Shown here one piece after another: positions 31,440 through 42,801 of a stretch of DNA of 64,000 nt. Made by a program: the position numbers and the translations under genes. Positions within the stretch are counted from its first letter, which is position 1, and each line of letters starts with the position of its first letter. Below the pieces are notes generated by a model that was not told where the DNA came from, did no database searches, and worked only from the letters and a program-made list of their open reading frames with translations. Source of the DNA: Cordylochernes scorpioides (Eukaryota; Arthropoda; Arachnida; Pseudoscorpiones; Chernetidae). The stretch spans positions 74,911,222 through 74,975,221 of the forward strand of contig CP092881.1 of the NCBI GenBank assembly GCA_030710605.1, given 5' to 3'.

Positions 31440-32280
31440 CTCTGATAAAAGTTGAACTGTCTTTGAGTATTTCTTCATTTTGTTCCGGTATTCTGATTTG
31501 TCCATAATAACTCTGCTACCTCCCTTGTCTGCTTGTGTAATAACTATTTCTTATTTGTTCTTGAGGTTACTTATATTGTGCTTTCTTCTTGGATTGGGTA
31601 GAGGTAGATTTTCTGGTTCACTTAATGTTCCAGTTATTATTTGCCTTTTTTCACCATTTGTCGTGATTGTTTAGTTTTGAGATGGCTCCTTCTATTCCGC
31701 TGATTATTTTGATAGGATCCGGTTTATCTATTTTCTATATTTTAATCCTTTAGATAGGGTAGATATTTCATCGTGTGTTAATTCCTATTGAGATAAATTA
31801 AGTACTTTGATATGTTTACATTTCTGACCAGATTTGGAGCATTATTAGATCAATACTTCAGTTGTTTGTTTTGTCTAATTTCTATGATAGATTTTAATTT
31901 CGCTATTTGCGTGTTAATTACGACTATTATTCCATGGAAATTTGCTTTCAATATTTTCTGGGATATTATGCATATAAGATATTCATTGATATGGATAAAA
32001 TTCTGATATAAGAATGGCATTCTTCTTTTCTGGCATTTAGTAACTTGATTCGGGGTTCTTCAATGATTCTTTGTGAGAATTGGATTTCTTATTGGGGTTT
32101 AACGTGTATTGATGGTGAAATGAAAGTAGCATCTTCGTATTTGCAGTTGAAGTTTGAATGGTACCTCCATTTAGCCAGTTTTAACGATTTCTTATGGAAC
32201 TGTTTCAGGTAATATTTAAAATCACTCGGCGTTAAATTCACGCTCTCCAACGAGCTAAACATCCGTATCAATGCAATAGC
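31440..32280 (-). pseudogene. PLE reverse transcriptase, N-terminal relic
   Basis: The minus strand at about 31,560-31,450 reads IVITQADKGGSRVIMDKSEY, then RNKMKKYSKTVQ. This is the conserved Penelope motif (ITKADKG..VVMD..EY) at the start of its RT domain. Upstream on the same strand, 32,271-32,089 gives an open frame ending FNCKYEDATFISPSIHVKPQ, plausible as the variable N-terminal region. Stops interrupt it, and the polymerase palm motifs (31,000-31,440) are not readable. The F4 inverted arms at 32,345-32,600 lie at the 5' side, where a PLE terminal repeat is expected. Confidence 0.65.
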
Positions 32281-32344
32281 TGTATATCTCCTGTATGTGA
32301 ATTATATAAGACACCAAGTTTCTGGAGATGTGAGATTCTTCTCA

Positions 32345-32600
32345 TTTTTAATTGCAATCTCAAGCTTTCAGGCATTGACGCCATATTACAGGAGTACAAG
32401 GTTGAACACTGAGGAAACGCCGTTAGATACTAACTAAATATATATACATACCTATATTTTACATATAAATAAGTTGTCATCATAGCGGCGTTTCTTCAAT
32501 GTTCAATTTCGTACTTCTGTAGAAGGACAGAAATGCCCGAAAACTTGAGATGGCAATAAATATGAAAATAAACATCTCCACAAACCTGTTTCATTGTCCA
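32345..32600. repeat. F4 inverted arms with hammerhead-like cores, PLE 5' end
   Basis: Arms at about 32,345-32,415 (minus) and 32,500-32,570 (plus). Minus: ACUC, CUGUAAU, AU, GGC-GUCAAU-GCC, U, GAAA, GC, U, U, GAG. Plus (32,513-32,550): ACUU, CUGUAGA, A, GGACAGAAAUGCCC, GAAA, AC, U, U, GAG. CUC/GAG or CUU/GAG pairing would form stem I. The box differs from CUGANGA at the sixth position. The related motif at 15,473 ends another PLE relic. Confidence 0.55.
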
Positions 32601-32691
32601 ATTCATATACAGGAGATCCACATCTATTGAAATGTCTGTTTAAATCATTACTCTCTCAGTGTTTGACTCCCAGATACAATATCCAATCGCC

Positions 32692-32757
32692 TACTTCTAC
32701 CCACCATGATTATCATGGCCTGTACTACGTGTACTAGGGATAAGCAAAAAAAAAAAA
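32692..32757 (+). mobile_element. tRNA-derived SINE, copy 6, tail only
   Basis: 'ctacccaccatgattatcatgg' and 'tgtactagggataagc' with an A run. Flanks 'aatatccaatc' and 'gatatccgattc' may be a decayed target duplication. Confidence 0.85.
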
Positions 32758-33177
32758 CGATATCCGATTCCACTGTAGCCAACCATGATTGTTGATTTTG
32801 CTCTAGCATCTAGTTTTCTTGGTTTGGGCAGAATAAGTCTCCGAGCTCTTGAGCCAAAAACCTTAAGTTTGGATAGGTTATTTCATTTATAACATATGCT
32901 ACCTGGAGGTGTTTTATTGTATTCACATTTTGATATTATTTTAATTCATATTCAGAATGAAACTTCCATCCATACCTATTCATTAGAGAATGCCAAGTTG
33001 GTATAACGGCGATACCTATTGCTATCACAGAGTTGCTGAACTATAGAATTACAGGTAGAATTCATTTGTTACTCGGAGATAAATGCGGGGAATTTTATAT
33101 ATATGCAATAATATATATAACTTGAAAATAATTAGAGTTATAAAATATTAGTGCTTTCTAATTTATATATAATTGAA
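32758..33177. other. AT-rich DNA, nothing recognised
   Basis: No supportable feature. Confidence 0.5.
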
Positions 33178-33310
33178 ATGACATATATTGGATTATAATA
33201 TCATTTACCAATATTTCAATTGGCTGAACACATTATGGTAAAAAAATGATATTTTGATTCAATGTGCATTTTAAATTAAATATTTATTTATGAATTGCTC
33301 TATTTTAAAA
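33178..33310. repeat. F2 fold-back element, internally deleted
   Basis: 'catatattggattataatat', 'taccaatatttcaattggctgaac', then the inverse 'atattttgattcaatgtgcat' and the flank ATGAATTGCTCTATTTTA at 33,291. The central part is missing. Confidence 0.7.
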
Positions 33311-34600
33311 TATATATATATATATCAAATAAAATATAACATGGTGACTATTTTATTCACATAAAAGTTCCTGCTCTTTAACTCTCTTCGATCTCAAATT
33401 ATTCAGTTTTCTATTTGTTATTTTCAAGAAATAAATTACTTGAAAATGATACGGATGTATGTTCAAACAAAATTAGTATCGGATATACAAGTGTGACAGG
33501 CAAATTTGGTTGTTGAATTGTTTGAATATTCGTCGCATTCCCGAGGTTCTGATGTTCTAATGTTTTCGAAGTATTTATCGGTTAAATTTTTATATCAATC
33601 CTAGATGTAATACTTCCTTCACAGCCCCAGTTAGCTTCAATATTTGCCTAAATTTTACTTGAAGTGGACCTGGATGAGCGGTCTCTGTGTTGGCTGTAGA
33701 CTGGACAAATAAATACGACGGCTGTCCACAAACAGCGATAGAAGAAAGGTAAAGATGATAAAATGGTGGACAGCGCTCTGATTGAGGAAGACTTAGCGGA
33801 AAGCCTCATTAACGTGGCTGATCTGGAAAAACAACGACTCTCTGCCTGTGACAGATCCATTTCGAGCTAACGGGAAACATTCTCTTTGTGATAAATCAAA
33901 GATGCTCTTCCTCTAGCAAGTTCGCCAAGAAAAATATGTTTGTTGACTCACAAATTTTTCACTTCATTTTTAAATTACCCGTGTGGTAGTGTGGTACATA
34001 GTATTTTTTTTATTGTCGTCACAGAGTGTATGTTGCCATTGTGCCTAAAATATTTTGAAATTAGCTTATAACTATATATATTGGGTTTGGGCATGATTCA
34101 TCTCCATTTGTTGATTTGACAAGAAACCACCATCTCTTAAAATTCAATGACACTTTTAATTTTTAAAAGCTTTTTTCCATCTCTGTCTGTCTACAAATCT
34201 TATAATAAATTTTTATTATACTTCTAAAGCACGTAGAAATCTGAAAATTTGTATAATTATCAGAACCTGATGGCAATGCAAGTATACATTTTTCACACTT
34301 CTATCTGGGTTGCCGAAAACAGACAAATTCGAATTTTCCTTTCAAGTATTGTTATTTGATTTTAATATGCTGCCACAGAACACATAGAAATAGGCGTTTT
34401 TTAAAACTTGCGGAGCCAATTAACAATGCAAGTTCATAAAATTTCAGACTACTTGGTGGACGGTATGGCCGGGAATAAATCAATTTCTATTTTTCTTTTC
34501 AAATCTTATGTGTTGCAAGAAGTCAATTCCGAAAATATTGGAAGTTGAGAATTATTTTTTCATCGATTGTTCAAGACCCCAAACGAGATAAACAATCATA
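33311..34600. other. Unassigned sequence with one exon-like stretch
   Basis: At about 33,760-33,869 a plus frame reads MVDSALIEEDLAESLINVAD, then LEKQRLSACDRSISS, acidic and helical with balanced codon use, in an otherwise AT-rich region. I cannot name it. Chance or retroelement origin are both possible. Nothing else is seen. Confidence 0.35.
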
Positions 34601-34790
34601 TATTGAGAGAGAAGATGTAGATAATTTAGTAAAAAGACTGGGAAAACCCCAAGGAACAATAATACAAAAACTGAGACAATAGAACCTAATGGAGATCGTT
34701 TAAACGACTTGAGGAAGAAGCAACAACAACAACAGAAGAGAAATTTAGCTCAGTCAAACGACTGACACAACAACAACAGATATTTCAGTA
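34600..34790 (+). mobile_element. LINE 3' end fragment
   Basis: 'ctgggaaaaccccaaggaac', 'caaaaactgagacaat', 'aacctaatggagatcgtttaaac' and CAACAACAACAACAG run parallel to the LINE end at 48,720-48,830. A second CAACAACAACAG tail follows at about 34,770. Only the last coding stretch and the tail remain. Confidence 0.75.
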
Positions 34791-35303
34791 AACAAAAAAC
34801 TTGCTAATCATTTGTTTCAAATTAAATCAAATTAAGTTCGAAATTCACGATGACCGCCCCCGCTAATTTTATTTTTACTCATAGAATTCTAATAGGCGAG
34901 AGCTATGTAAAATATTTGTTTCTTTTTAGTGAATATAAAAAAAGTGTTTTTTTTTTGCAAAAATGTTTTTATTTATTTATTATTAGAATCTATTTTTATT
35001 ATATTATACTTTTTTTTCAATCCGGACATTTTCTCTACACTAATTGATAATAAAATTTCAAATGTTCCCGACAAATATTTATTTTTTTTGTAGAAAATAT
35101 TTGATGAAGACATTATTAAATTTCTCATAGAAATCGAATAGAAATCATATAAATCTCTAAATGTCTGATACTCTCTTCTGAGCGAATTTCTCAAAATGAA
35201 TTTCTTATTTTAAATAAGAAATATTATTTTCGCCCAATCAAATTATAATATTTTCAAGTCTCCACATAAAAAACTTCGAGTTTATCATTCTTTATTCGCT
35301 GTA
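34791..35303. other. AT-rich DNA, nothing recognised
   Basis: Short frames on both strands are compositionally biased. Confidence 0.5.
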
Positions 35304-35345
35304 TATACACTGGAGCCAAAAAAAAAACTATAAACACTTTAGCAA
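35304..35345 (+). mobile_element. Solo Tc1-like terminal repeat
   Basis: TATACACTGGAGCCAAAAAA resembles the 7150 element's end (TACACTGGTGTCAAAAAAA). No matching right end or transposase was found nearby. Confidence 0.45.
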
Positions 35346-36143
35346 ATTCTCAGAAAATATGCATACTTTATAAGAACATTAAGTTAAAGTGATAAATGGA
35401 AACAAATAAAAGAGAATTTATATCAAGATTCTGAATGTGATATATTGTATAAATGTATCGTTGTTCTATAAGTTACTGGAGTTACACAGTGGAAGCCAGC
35501 CCGACACTGGAAGTTCTATAGAAGTTACCCTCGGCTCACTAGAGTCATTTTTCAAAATTAATGAGGCAATATTAGCAACGATAGTTAGAAAACACGACTT
35601 TTAATCAGCCAGAGCTATTGAGGCATCTGCCACTTTTTTAAAGGTTTAAAAGTTGTTATCGGAACTGGTTAATTCTAAGAAGGGTAAAATCTGAGACTGA
35701 TATTAATTATAAATAATTAAAAAAGAAATAAGAGGGGAATTTTTTTTTATAAAAAGAAACTCGGCGTTAATATTTTAGTTTTTTCGCTTTTCACTATTTT
35801 TAACCATTTCGGACTTTTTAAATTCTAAATATTACCCAAGAAGGTAAAGAATCCATTTTCCTTTAGGGATATTTTATGTATTCGAATAAGCTCCATTGAT
35901 TTCAGCGTGTCCAAATATTTATAAAAGATGTGTATTTCAATATATCCACATTCCTTTTAAACTTTTAAATTAATTAATTTCCCATTTCCATTATATAGCT
36001 CACCTTATTGAAATTTTACACGAGTTTTCTAGAGGAGGCAACATTTTGTGCCATTGTCTGACAACTTCTCTTTTAATCCAGGACCAATTTATTTGGCAGC
36101 ATTTTACCTCTAATCATATTTGTATTATATCTAAATTATTGTA
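35346..36143. other. Unassigned sequence
   Basis: No supportable frame. It could include decayed interior of the solo Tc1-like end. Confidence 0.4.
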
Positions 36144-37558
36144 CACTGCGTGACATTGAAAATGGAACACCAAGAAATAGTGGCCAGAAAGTGATGTAAC
36201 TCGGCAGACAGAGAGAGACAGGGACGAACAATAAGTGATCTTTATTTCAAAATGATAGTCATAATACAGAGCGAGAACGGCGTCGGCTTAGTAGCAAGTA
36301 GGACCACCGCGGACGGCGATGCACGCAGCAACACGTCTAGGTAGAGAGTCAGAGTACGGATGGCGTCCTGAGGGATGGCTCTCCATTCCCTCTCAACCAT
36401 TTGCCACAGTTCGTCTTCTGAACGCGGCTGTGGCAAGGCATGCAAACGGCGTCCAATGATGTCCCAGACGTGCTCAATCGGTGAGAGATCAGGAGAGTAC
36501 GGTGGCCAGGGAAGCGTCTGTACATCTTGCAGAGCTTGTTGGCTAATGCGAGCAGTGTGCGGTCGGGCGTTATCCTGCTGATAAAAGGCATTGGGTACCC
36601 CCTGAAGGTAGGGGAGTGTCACCGGTCGCAGCACATCATCAACGTATCGTTGGGCCATCATAGTGCCCTGAATACGAAGTAAAGGTGACCTGGAATCATA
36701 CGCGATTGCGCCCCAAACCATGATTCCACGTTGTCGCACGGTGGGGCGTTCCACAATTGCTGCCGGATTGGACCTTTCTCCACGTCGACGCCACACGCGT
36801 ACACGGCGACTATCACCGGACAAGCAGAAACACGACTCATCTGAGAACACGACCCTGTGCCATTCCGTCATCCACGTCGATCTAGCCCGGCACCATTCCA
36901 AACGTTGGCGCCTATTCGGTGGGGTCAATGGCAGTCTTCTTAACGGACGGCATGAGTGCAAGCCATTAGCAACTAATCGACGGGAAATGGTTCTGGTCGA
37001 GATGGAATGATCTAGGGTGTCTTGCACATGTTGCAGGATGGCGGTACAAGTGGCTTGTAGGGCCGCCACTGCTTGTCGAAGGATACGCCGATCCACACGT
37101 GCTGACGTCACTCTGGTTGCACCGACATTCCTATAAATTACCACATTTCCTTGTTCCAACCATCTTCTCCACAGTCGGTGCACCGTGGACGCACCAAGGT
37201 GTGTATCAGCTGCGATTTGACGTATGGACCAACCTGCCCTTTTCAGTCCGATCACCATGCCCCTCGTAAAAGCGTCTGTCTGCTTGAACTGCCTCCGTTT
37301 ACGATGACCTGGCATTCTCTGTTATTACACGTGTCTTTTGACACAAGATCAAAATTTCTACAATGATTTTCCTTGAAGAAATAACGACACGAATACTGTC
37401 CTTTCTGCAAGTTCCTTCCCTTATATCTTACTCCATGTGCGCACGAGAGCTGCGCATTTTACATCATTTGCATAACTCGGTTAGGCGCGTCTACCCTGAA
37501 ATTTGCATAATTTTCTGGCCACTATTTCTTGGTGTTCCATTTTCAATGTCACGCAGTG
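36144..37558 (-). mobile_element. Second Tc1-like element (1,415 bp), 48-bp inverted termini
   Basis: The left end is CACTGCGTGACATTGAAAAT. The right end is its inverse, and the match continues through GGAACACCAAGAAATAGTGG and CCAGAAA, about 48 bp with no mismatch that I see. TA flanks at 36,142-36,143 and 37,559-37,560. The GC content is far above the surroundings. Perfect termini and a near-complete frame indicate a recent arrival. A decayed relative sits at 50,580-51,114. Confidence 0.95.
36242..37315 (-). CDS. Tc1-like DDE transposase, C-terminus frameshifted
   Basis: ATG at 37,315. Residues 1-55 form a paired-type helix-turn-helix (KRAGWSIRQIAADTHLGAST) after a basic MPGHRKRRQ start. 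The catalytic core has VVFSDESCF with Asp159, QQDNARPH with Asp248 and YSPDLSPIEHVW with Glu281, so the last spacing is 32 residues by my count. All three catalytic residues are present. After residue 322 the reading departs from the family. In another minus-strand frame the DNA encodes DSLPRRVAACIAVRGGPTCY and a stop at 36,288-36,290, a plausible original ending. A one-base-class indel near 36,350 has replaced about 20 residues with 35 unrelated ones. The core could still be active. Confidence 0.92.
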   Translation of the reverse strand: MPGHRKRRQFKQTDAFTRGMVIGLKRAGWSIRQIAADTHLGASTVHRLWRRWLEQGNVVIYRNVGATRVTSARVDRRILRQAVAALQATCTAILQHVQDTLDHSISTRTISRRLVANGLHSCRPLRRLPLTPPNRRQRLEWCRARSTWMTEWHRVVFSDESCFCLSGDSRRVRVWRRRGERSNPAAIVERPTVRQRGIMVWGAIAYDSRSPLLRIQGTMMAQRYVDDVLRPVTLPYLQGVPNAFYQQDNARPHTARISQQALQDVQTLPWPPYSPDLSPIEHVWDIIGRRLHALPQPRSEDELWQMVEREWRAIPQDAIRTLTLYLDVLLRASPSAVVLLATKPTPFSLCIMTIILK

Positions 37559-38225
37559 TATAATATATACGCTTCAGCATTATTACTGATAACACGAAAA
37601 TTAACTTTGATGAATTCTTCTTTATCTCCGTTAAGTCTACATATGACTCGTGGTTTCTGCCTTTTTGGGATTTGTTTGTTTTTCTTTATTTTAAAAATTC
37701 ACAACAAATCTGTATGAAATTTTATTTTCGCCAAAAAATTGGAATTATATTCAGTAAATTTGTAAAATATTTAAACTTATGTAAATTACTCAATATACTG
37801 TATATATGTTACATGAAATGTTATTTTATTTTAAAATTATTATTTTTAAAGCAAACTACTCTGTAAAGACAACCGCCAGAGGTCCATATATAAACCTATT
37901 GTTGTTGTGTCCCGTTGGCCGGCTCAAATCATTTTGTATATATGTAAATAAGTCTTTTGTTTTCCTCGTTCTTCACGCCTTAATTAAGGTACACTTTCTC
38001 AATTATATATTCTATATTCCTTCAGCATAATTAAAGCAAATTGTAATTATAATATATTTTATTATTTTATCACGAATGCAATTTAAATACTCATGTATAC
38101 AAACTTCAAGCAAATGCTCAATTCTCCATCAGCAAGTAATAATTCTATATCTCAATGATATTCCAAAATCAGCAGACATATATTTTGTGATATATACATA
38201 TTATATATTCTCTAGTTTCTGGTAT
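37559..38225. other. AT-rich DNA with a possible LINE tail
   Basis: 'attgttgttgtgtcccgttgg' at about 37,898 is the inverse of a GGGACACAACAACAAT end, like the LINE tails at 16,993 and 55,317. Otherwise nothing. Confidence 0.4.
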
Positions 38226-38266
38226 AACAGCCTGCTGAAGGAAGTCATAATCCGAAATCTCGCCAA
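38226..38266 (+). ncRNA. Hammerhead-like motif
   Basis: ACAGC, CUGCUGA (38,232-38,238), AG, GA-AGUCAUAA-UC, C, GAAA (38,254-38,257), UC, U, C, GCC. The GAAA-NN-U-H ending is typical, but the box has C at the fourth position and stem I is at most 2 bp. Probably a decayed PLE end. Confidence 0.3.
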
Positions 38267-41200
38267 GATTATATCGTTTCAATAAAGGATCACGTCGACG
38301 TTAGATTTCATTCATTCTTAGAACTGTGTAGCCATCATATGTTCGGTCTATTGACCATCTTCGAAACTGTTTGTTGAAGGAGAGTTTACAATGAGGAATT
38401 GTACCTTGCTGCTCTATGAAGTTTGCTAGCTTGAATATTCAATGTCTTTCCATAACCAACTACCATATTGAAAACCTATTGAAAAATATCATTAAATTCA
38501 TAAACTTAAATACATTTTTATATGAATTATTTCCTCATAATAAAATTTATTGAAGGTCTTAATAGAGTTTTATAAACTATAAGAATTTGCGCGCACTTCA
38601 AATAGAGCTGGGTATATTGAGAAATTTTATAAAGGCTGTCCACCTCTCCTCTTGTGAAATTTATGGATTCTCATCTAATATCTTCTTATTCAATACACAC
38701 TGTGATGAATTTAAAGGTATGGTTCTTCATTATAGATACGGATGAAAGGTAATGACATTTCTTTAATAAAACTAGAATCATTTGGGCACATATTTTGAGT
38801 ATTTCTTAGCCGAAACTCCATGGAGAATTCTCAGAATGCCAGAATATGTCTTCTCTTCCTTTAATGTTGGTCCAATTAAAGAGAACTAAACCATCCATCT
38901 GCAGTTATATTTCCATTTGTGCCTTGAATAGAGGCTTTGCGAACGAATTTTAAAGTTGGCTGGCTTGTTATATATTAATAAGTTTCTTTTTACATAGAAA
39001 GAGTATGTCTCTTACAGAATAGCTTCCAGTATGAATATATAAATATATATATACAACTTTAATATATTAATTTCTTGCGTCTACTGAACGTACATCATTT
39101 TAAAACACATTTTGTAGGTTTGATTATATGTAAACACACACAGCCTTCTTACGTTCATTCCTAACATCAGAATTGTCAAAACGTATGTGTGCTAGTAAAC
39201 AGGAATCATTCATTTCAGACATTTCTAAGTGAATTATCTTTCTTTCCGAGAGGGAATTGTAACAAAATTAGGTGAAATATTTCATAATTAGATTCGGAAA
39301 CACTTCAATATATTTTTAATTCTAATAATGCTGGAAATAGCCATTTTATTCGATCCGTTCACTATCCGAACATTTTATTTTGATTAACAATATTTTATCT
39401 GTACACCTTCTCATTTATCTAGTGAAATTGATCTTTTTTTCAATTCTTTCTATATTGTTTTGTCGAAATATCCACGTGTAAAATCCAGCTGCACATTTGA
39501 AACTATAGAAAAACATATTGAAAGGTCGTTTATAGAGCCAAGGTCTCTCCTTGTACTAAACACAATAAACTTATTTTAGACATTGGAATTTAGAATATTA
39601 GTTAGAAGAATAGGATATTATTAAAATATCCAAATAAGTAACATGTAATAACATGTTAATATGTAATTATGGTATAGACTTTTAATTTACCTATGCTGAT
39701 TTAAAAAAATAAAAATTTTCTATTAATTTTTCTTACTGATATATTTTTGAAGATTGAGCAATCCATAATTAGAATTATATTTAGAAAATATGCATATATT
39801 AGATTTATAAATATTTTTATTATTCCCATATATATATATATAGATTTATTAAGATATCTTACATCTTCATACAATGGTTTCTCCATTAAGACTTGTATTT
39901 AAAATGTCTTTCAAACTTAAAAATGCCTACAGAAGTAGACCTTGCTTGACTTACGATAAAAAATGGAATTCAGGTTTCATCAACGGTGACAATTCGAGGT
40001 AAAAAATGCTTTGTGTCTCGTTTTATATTTTTCCGACAGTTGGTTGACATTGAGAGTTGTCTACCGCATGTAACGTGGCAACCCTCGGGGCTATAACATT
40101 TATATCTTCAACCTTTCATGTAATGTTTAATACCGTTACCTCGTTTACTCACACATCTGGATTCTCCACGCTGAACCTTCTTTCATCTTTTTTGATAAAA
40201 AACCATATCATGAACATTTTAATCATCCCCTCGATAACCCCATTTGTTAGATGTACTGGGGGGGAAATTCTAATAAAATACCGATTAGTTACCTCTTTCA
40301 TATTTATTGAACCAATATCGAATTTTAGTCGTGGATTGAGAATGTTTTTAAATAAATATAATATATATGTTTTTGTTTTATTACTTAACCTGTTTTTGGA
40401 TGCAAGTGCGAATCATTCAACTACTGTACTTGCTCCAACTCAGCCTAAAGCGACGTGGGACAATTCACCGAGATTGCTACCAAATCAAAACAATCCAACC
40501 AATCAGTGCTAAAATTGGACCAACTGCTGAAATTGGAAGCTAGGGCAATTCATTAAACAGGGATTTACTTTAACAACGCCATCTGTCTCCAAAAATAGGA
40601 ATTTATTGATCTCCATCGTACAATAATAATATTTAATTTTGTGAATCTTTCCATTTATTTACAATACAATCTTGTCACGGGGAGTGAGAGCGCTTCAAGG
40701 ATTCTGGGTAATCGAGGTAGGTAATTAAAAATGTCATCCATCTTTACAATTCGGGGGGGGGGGGGGAATAAACAAATAGAATAACTCATAATTGAAAATC
40801 CACTATAAAATGACAGGGAACAAATGCATAATAAATTAATGAACGATTTAATCCACAATAACAACGTGTATTAATTCAGACCACAATTACTGAGCAATAA
40901 TAAGCCACTGATTATTAAATTCGAAAGATGAATTCCCATTAAAAAGGGAGAAATGTGGATTTTATTTCTGGAATAATTTAAAAATCGACGATTAGTTGAT
41001 ATTCATTCCGAAAGATGGCGCAATCTATCAGGAACGTTTAGTTGCACAATCAGGAGATGCATCGTTCTTAATTTTTCTACCTTATTCCAGTACAATTTTA
41101 CTTTTGTGCTATTTTTACTCATAAACTAAGTTCCAAACTGTCAAAGGTCTGACCGCTCTGAATCATTAACATCAAACCTTTCAAGATCTTCAAAATATGT

Positions 41201-41758
41201 AAATTTAACCTCAAAGACTATTTATTTATCCCTTGGTGTAGAATATGTATATTTTAAAATAAAATCAACAATGGCAAGATTGAATAAAATCAACGATGGC
41301 TAGTTTAAATAAGAATCAGACAAAGATAATCTACCAGCCGGAATAATTAGAATATATATTTTACAATAATTTACAATATTTTACAATATTTTATTTAAAA
41401 TAGATAATTATTATAAATATATACTGATGTGTTACTGAATAACTATCGAATTGCTGCCTTGGGGAAGGTGGTTGGTGTTGCTAAATGATCTGCTAACAAA
41501 TCATCAATAACATACGCAGCTGAAATTGGGTTTAAACGTCTTAAACATGCATGCACGAATTGAATTTCGCGTCAATATTGCGGATATTACATTGGGGCAT
41601 ACATGTTATATAGCTATGTACACAACTTGGCCAATATTCCATTTGTCATGTACTACACGGAATGTTAAATAAGTAATAAATTTTAAAAAGGTTGACCTAT
41701 AGAAAAATATATGAAATATTTAACCTCATAAAATGTAATTAACTCGAAGCTAAAGTCT
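38267..41758. other. Long unassigned AT-rich region
   Basis: The longest frame is 40,057-40,512 (plus, opening with TTG), hydrophobic in its first half, matching no family I know. 'ttgagcaatccataa' at about 39,756 is the inverse of the F2 flank and may mark an F2 remnant. A run of about 13 G is at 40,755-40,767. No gene can be supported. Confidence 0.45.
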
Positions 41759-41974
41759 GTGTATGGAAACGAAGCCATGGATAGAAACACAATACAAAGA
41801 TGGGTTCAGCGCTTCCAGACTGGTGAATTTGATATGAGTGATGAAGAAAAGCCAGGTAGGCCAACCTTTGTAGTGACGGACAAATATTTGGCTCAAACGG
41901 CGGAATTGATGAATAAAAAATATAAATGTAAAATGAAGTATACTAAAGTGCTTTTGAAAGCTTTTGCTTGGTGA
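41759..41974 (+). pseudogene. Mariner transposase N-terminal fragment
   Basis: The frame contains YGNEAMDRNTIQRWVQRFQT, then GEFDMSDEEKPGRPTF, the helix-turn-helix and GRP linker of mariner transposases. It ends after 71 codons and no catalytic region follows. The frame continues upstream without an obvious ATG. It differs from the mariner at 4,974 and so represents another subfamily. Confidence 0.8.
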
Positions 41975-42139
41975 AATGTGAACAGAAGGATATGGAATCC
42001 TTGTAAACAGAGTTTCAGTTTTATAGTTAGTCAATATAAAAGTAATTACCGTTTGTGCATTATTTATTTATAACCTTTTACATTAAATTTTCATGTACCA
42101 TAATTTAAAATAGTGTTTCATCCCCAAAATGGATATATA

Positions 42140-42801
42140 ATTCAGCGCGCCAACTTGGCGAAGATGTAATCTCATAAAGGACAATAAAATTGTTTAAGAG
42201 TTTCAACCAGCGGACCAAACAAAGCTAGAGTCTAGTTCCTAACCAATAAATTCTTCGAGAGGGTATAAGGCTATGGAATATTGCTAGATTTTCATATATC
42301 CATCTCCCCGGGGATCTCGAGAGGGATGTTCAATTTTTTCGGTTAGTTAACGGACGGCACCACACATCTCGTTGCTCGCCTAGTCTGTCTCTCAGGTGCG
42401 ACCAGCCAGACTATCCGTTGTGTAGAAATACTGAACCCACTAGGCTTCGACTGCGATTGTCTGTATTACGACAACATTCACTCGACAAGATCAAACCGAT
42501 TAATAGCAGAAGTATGGATCCTGGAGAGCGGAGCGACGACTATGCGGAGATTTCCACCATGTCTCCGCAGCCGCGGAAATCGTGACACAACTTGCCATTC
42601 GAGACCATACCGCTTCCAGCCTCAAACCTACAGCCATACGATGGTTCGTACATACCAGATTACTTCCTGCGCGAGTCCGACGACTTAGCGGATCGATGCT
42701 ACCTGAGAGACGAAGAAAAGCTACAGAGTCTCTTCGGGCTTCTCCAAGGTTGGCCCATCCACCACCTTTTGCACCCAGTCCTCCCAAACAGGGCGTACTA
42801 A
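42140..42801 (+). pseudogene. LTR-retrotransposon leader and gag fragment
   Basis: Parallel to 18,505-19,100 (CCCGGGGATCTCGAGAGG block, then 'gagcggagcgacgac'). The gag-like start at about 42,513 reads MDPGERSDDYAEIS. After a frameshift near 42,580, LPASNLQPYDGSYIPDYFLR, then DDLADRCYLRDEEKLQSLFG follow, ending at 42,801. The LQPYDGSY..DYF segment is typical of Ty3/gypsy-type gag. No protease or polymerase follows directly. Confidence 0.55.

Noticed and set aside
36375-37366. Plus-strand frames opposite the second Tc1 transposase
   Set aside because: GC-rich antisense shadow of the transposase gene.
40057-40512. 151-codon plus-strand frame as a membrane protein gene
   Set aside because: It opens only with TTG, the hydrophobic part follows from AT-rich composition, and there is no recognisable family or splice context.
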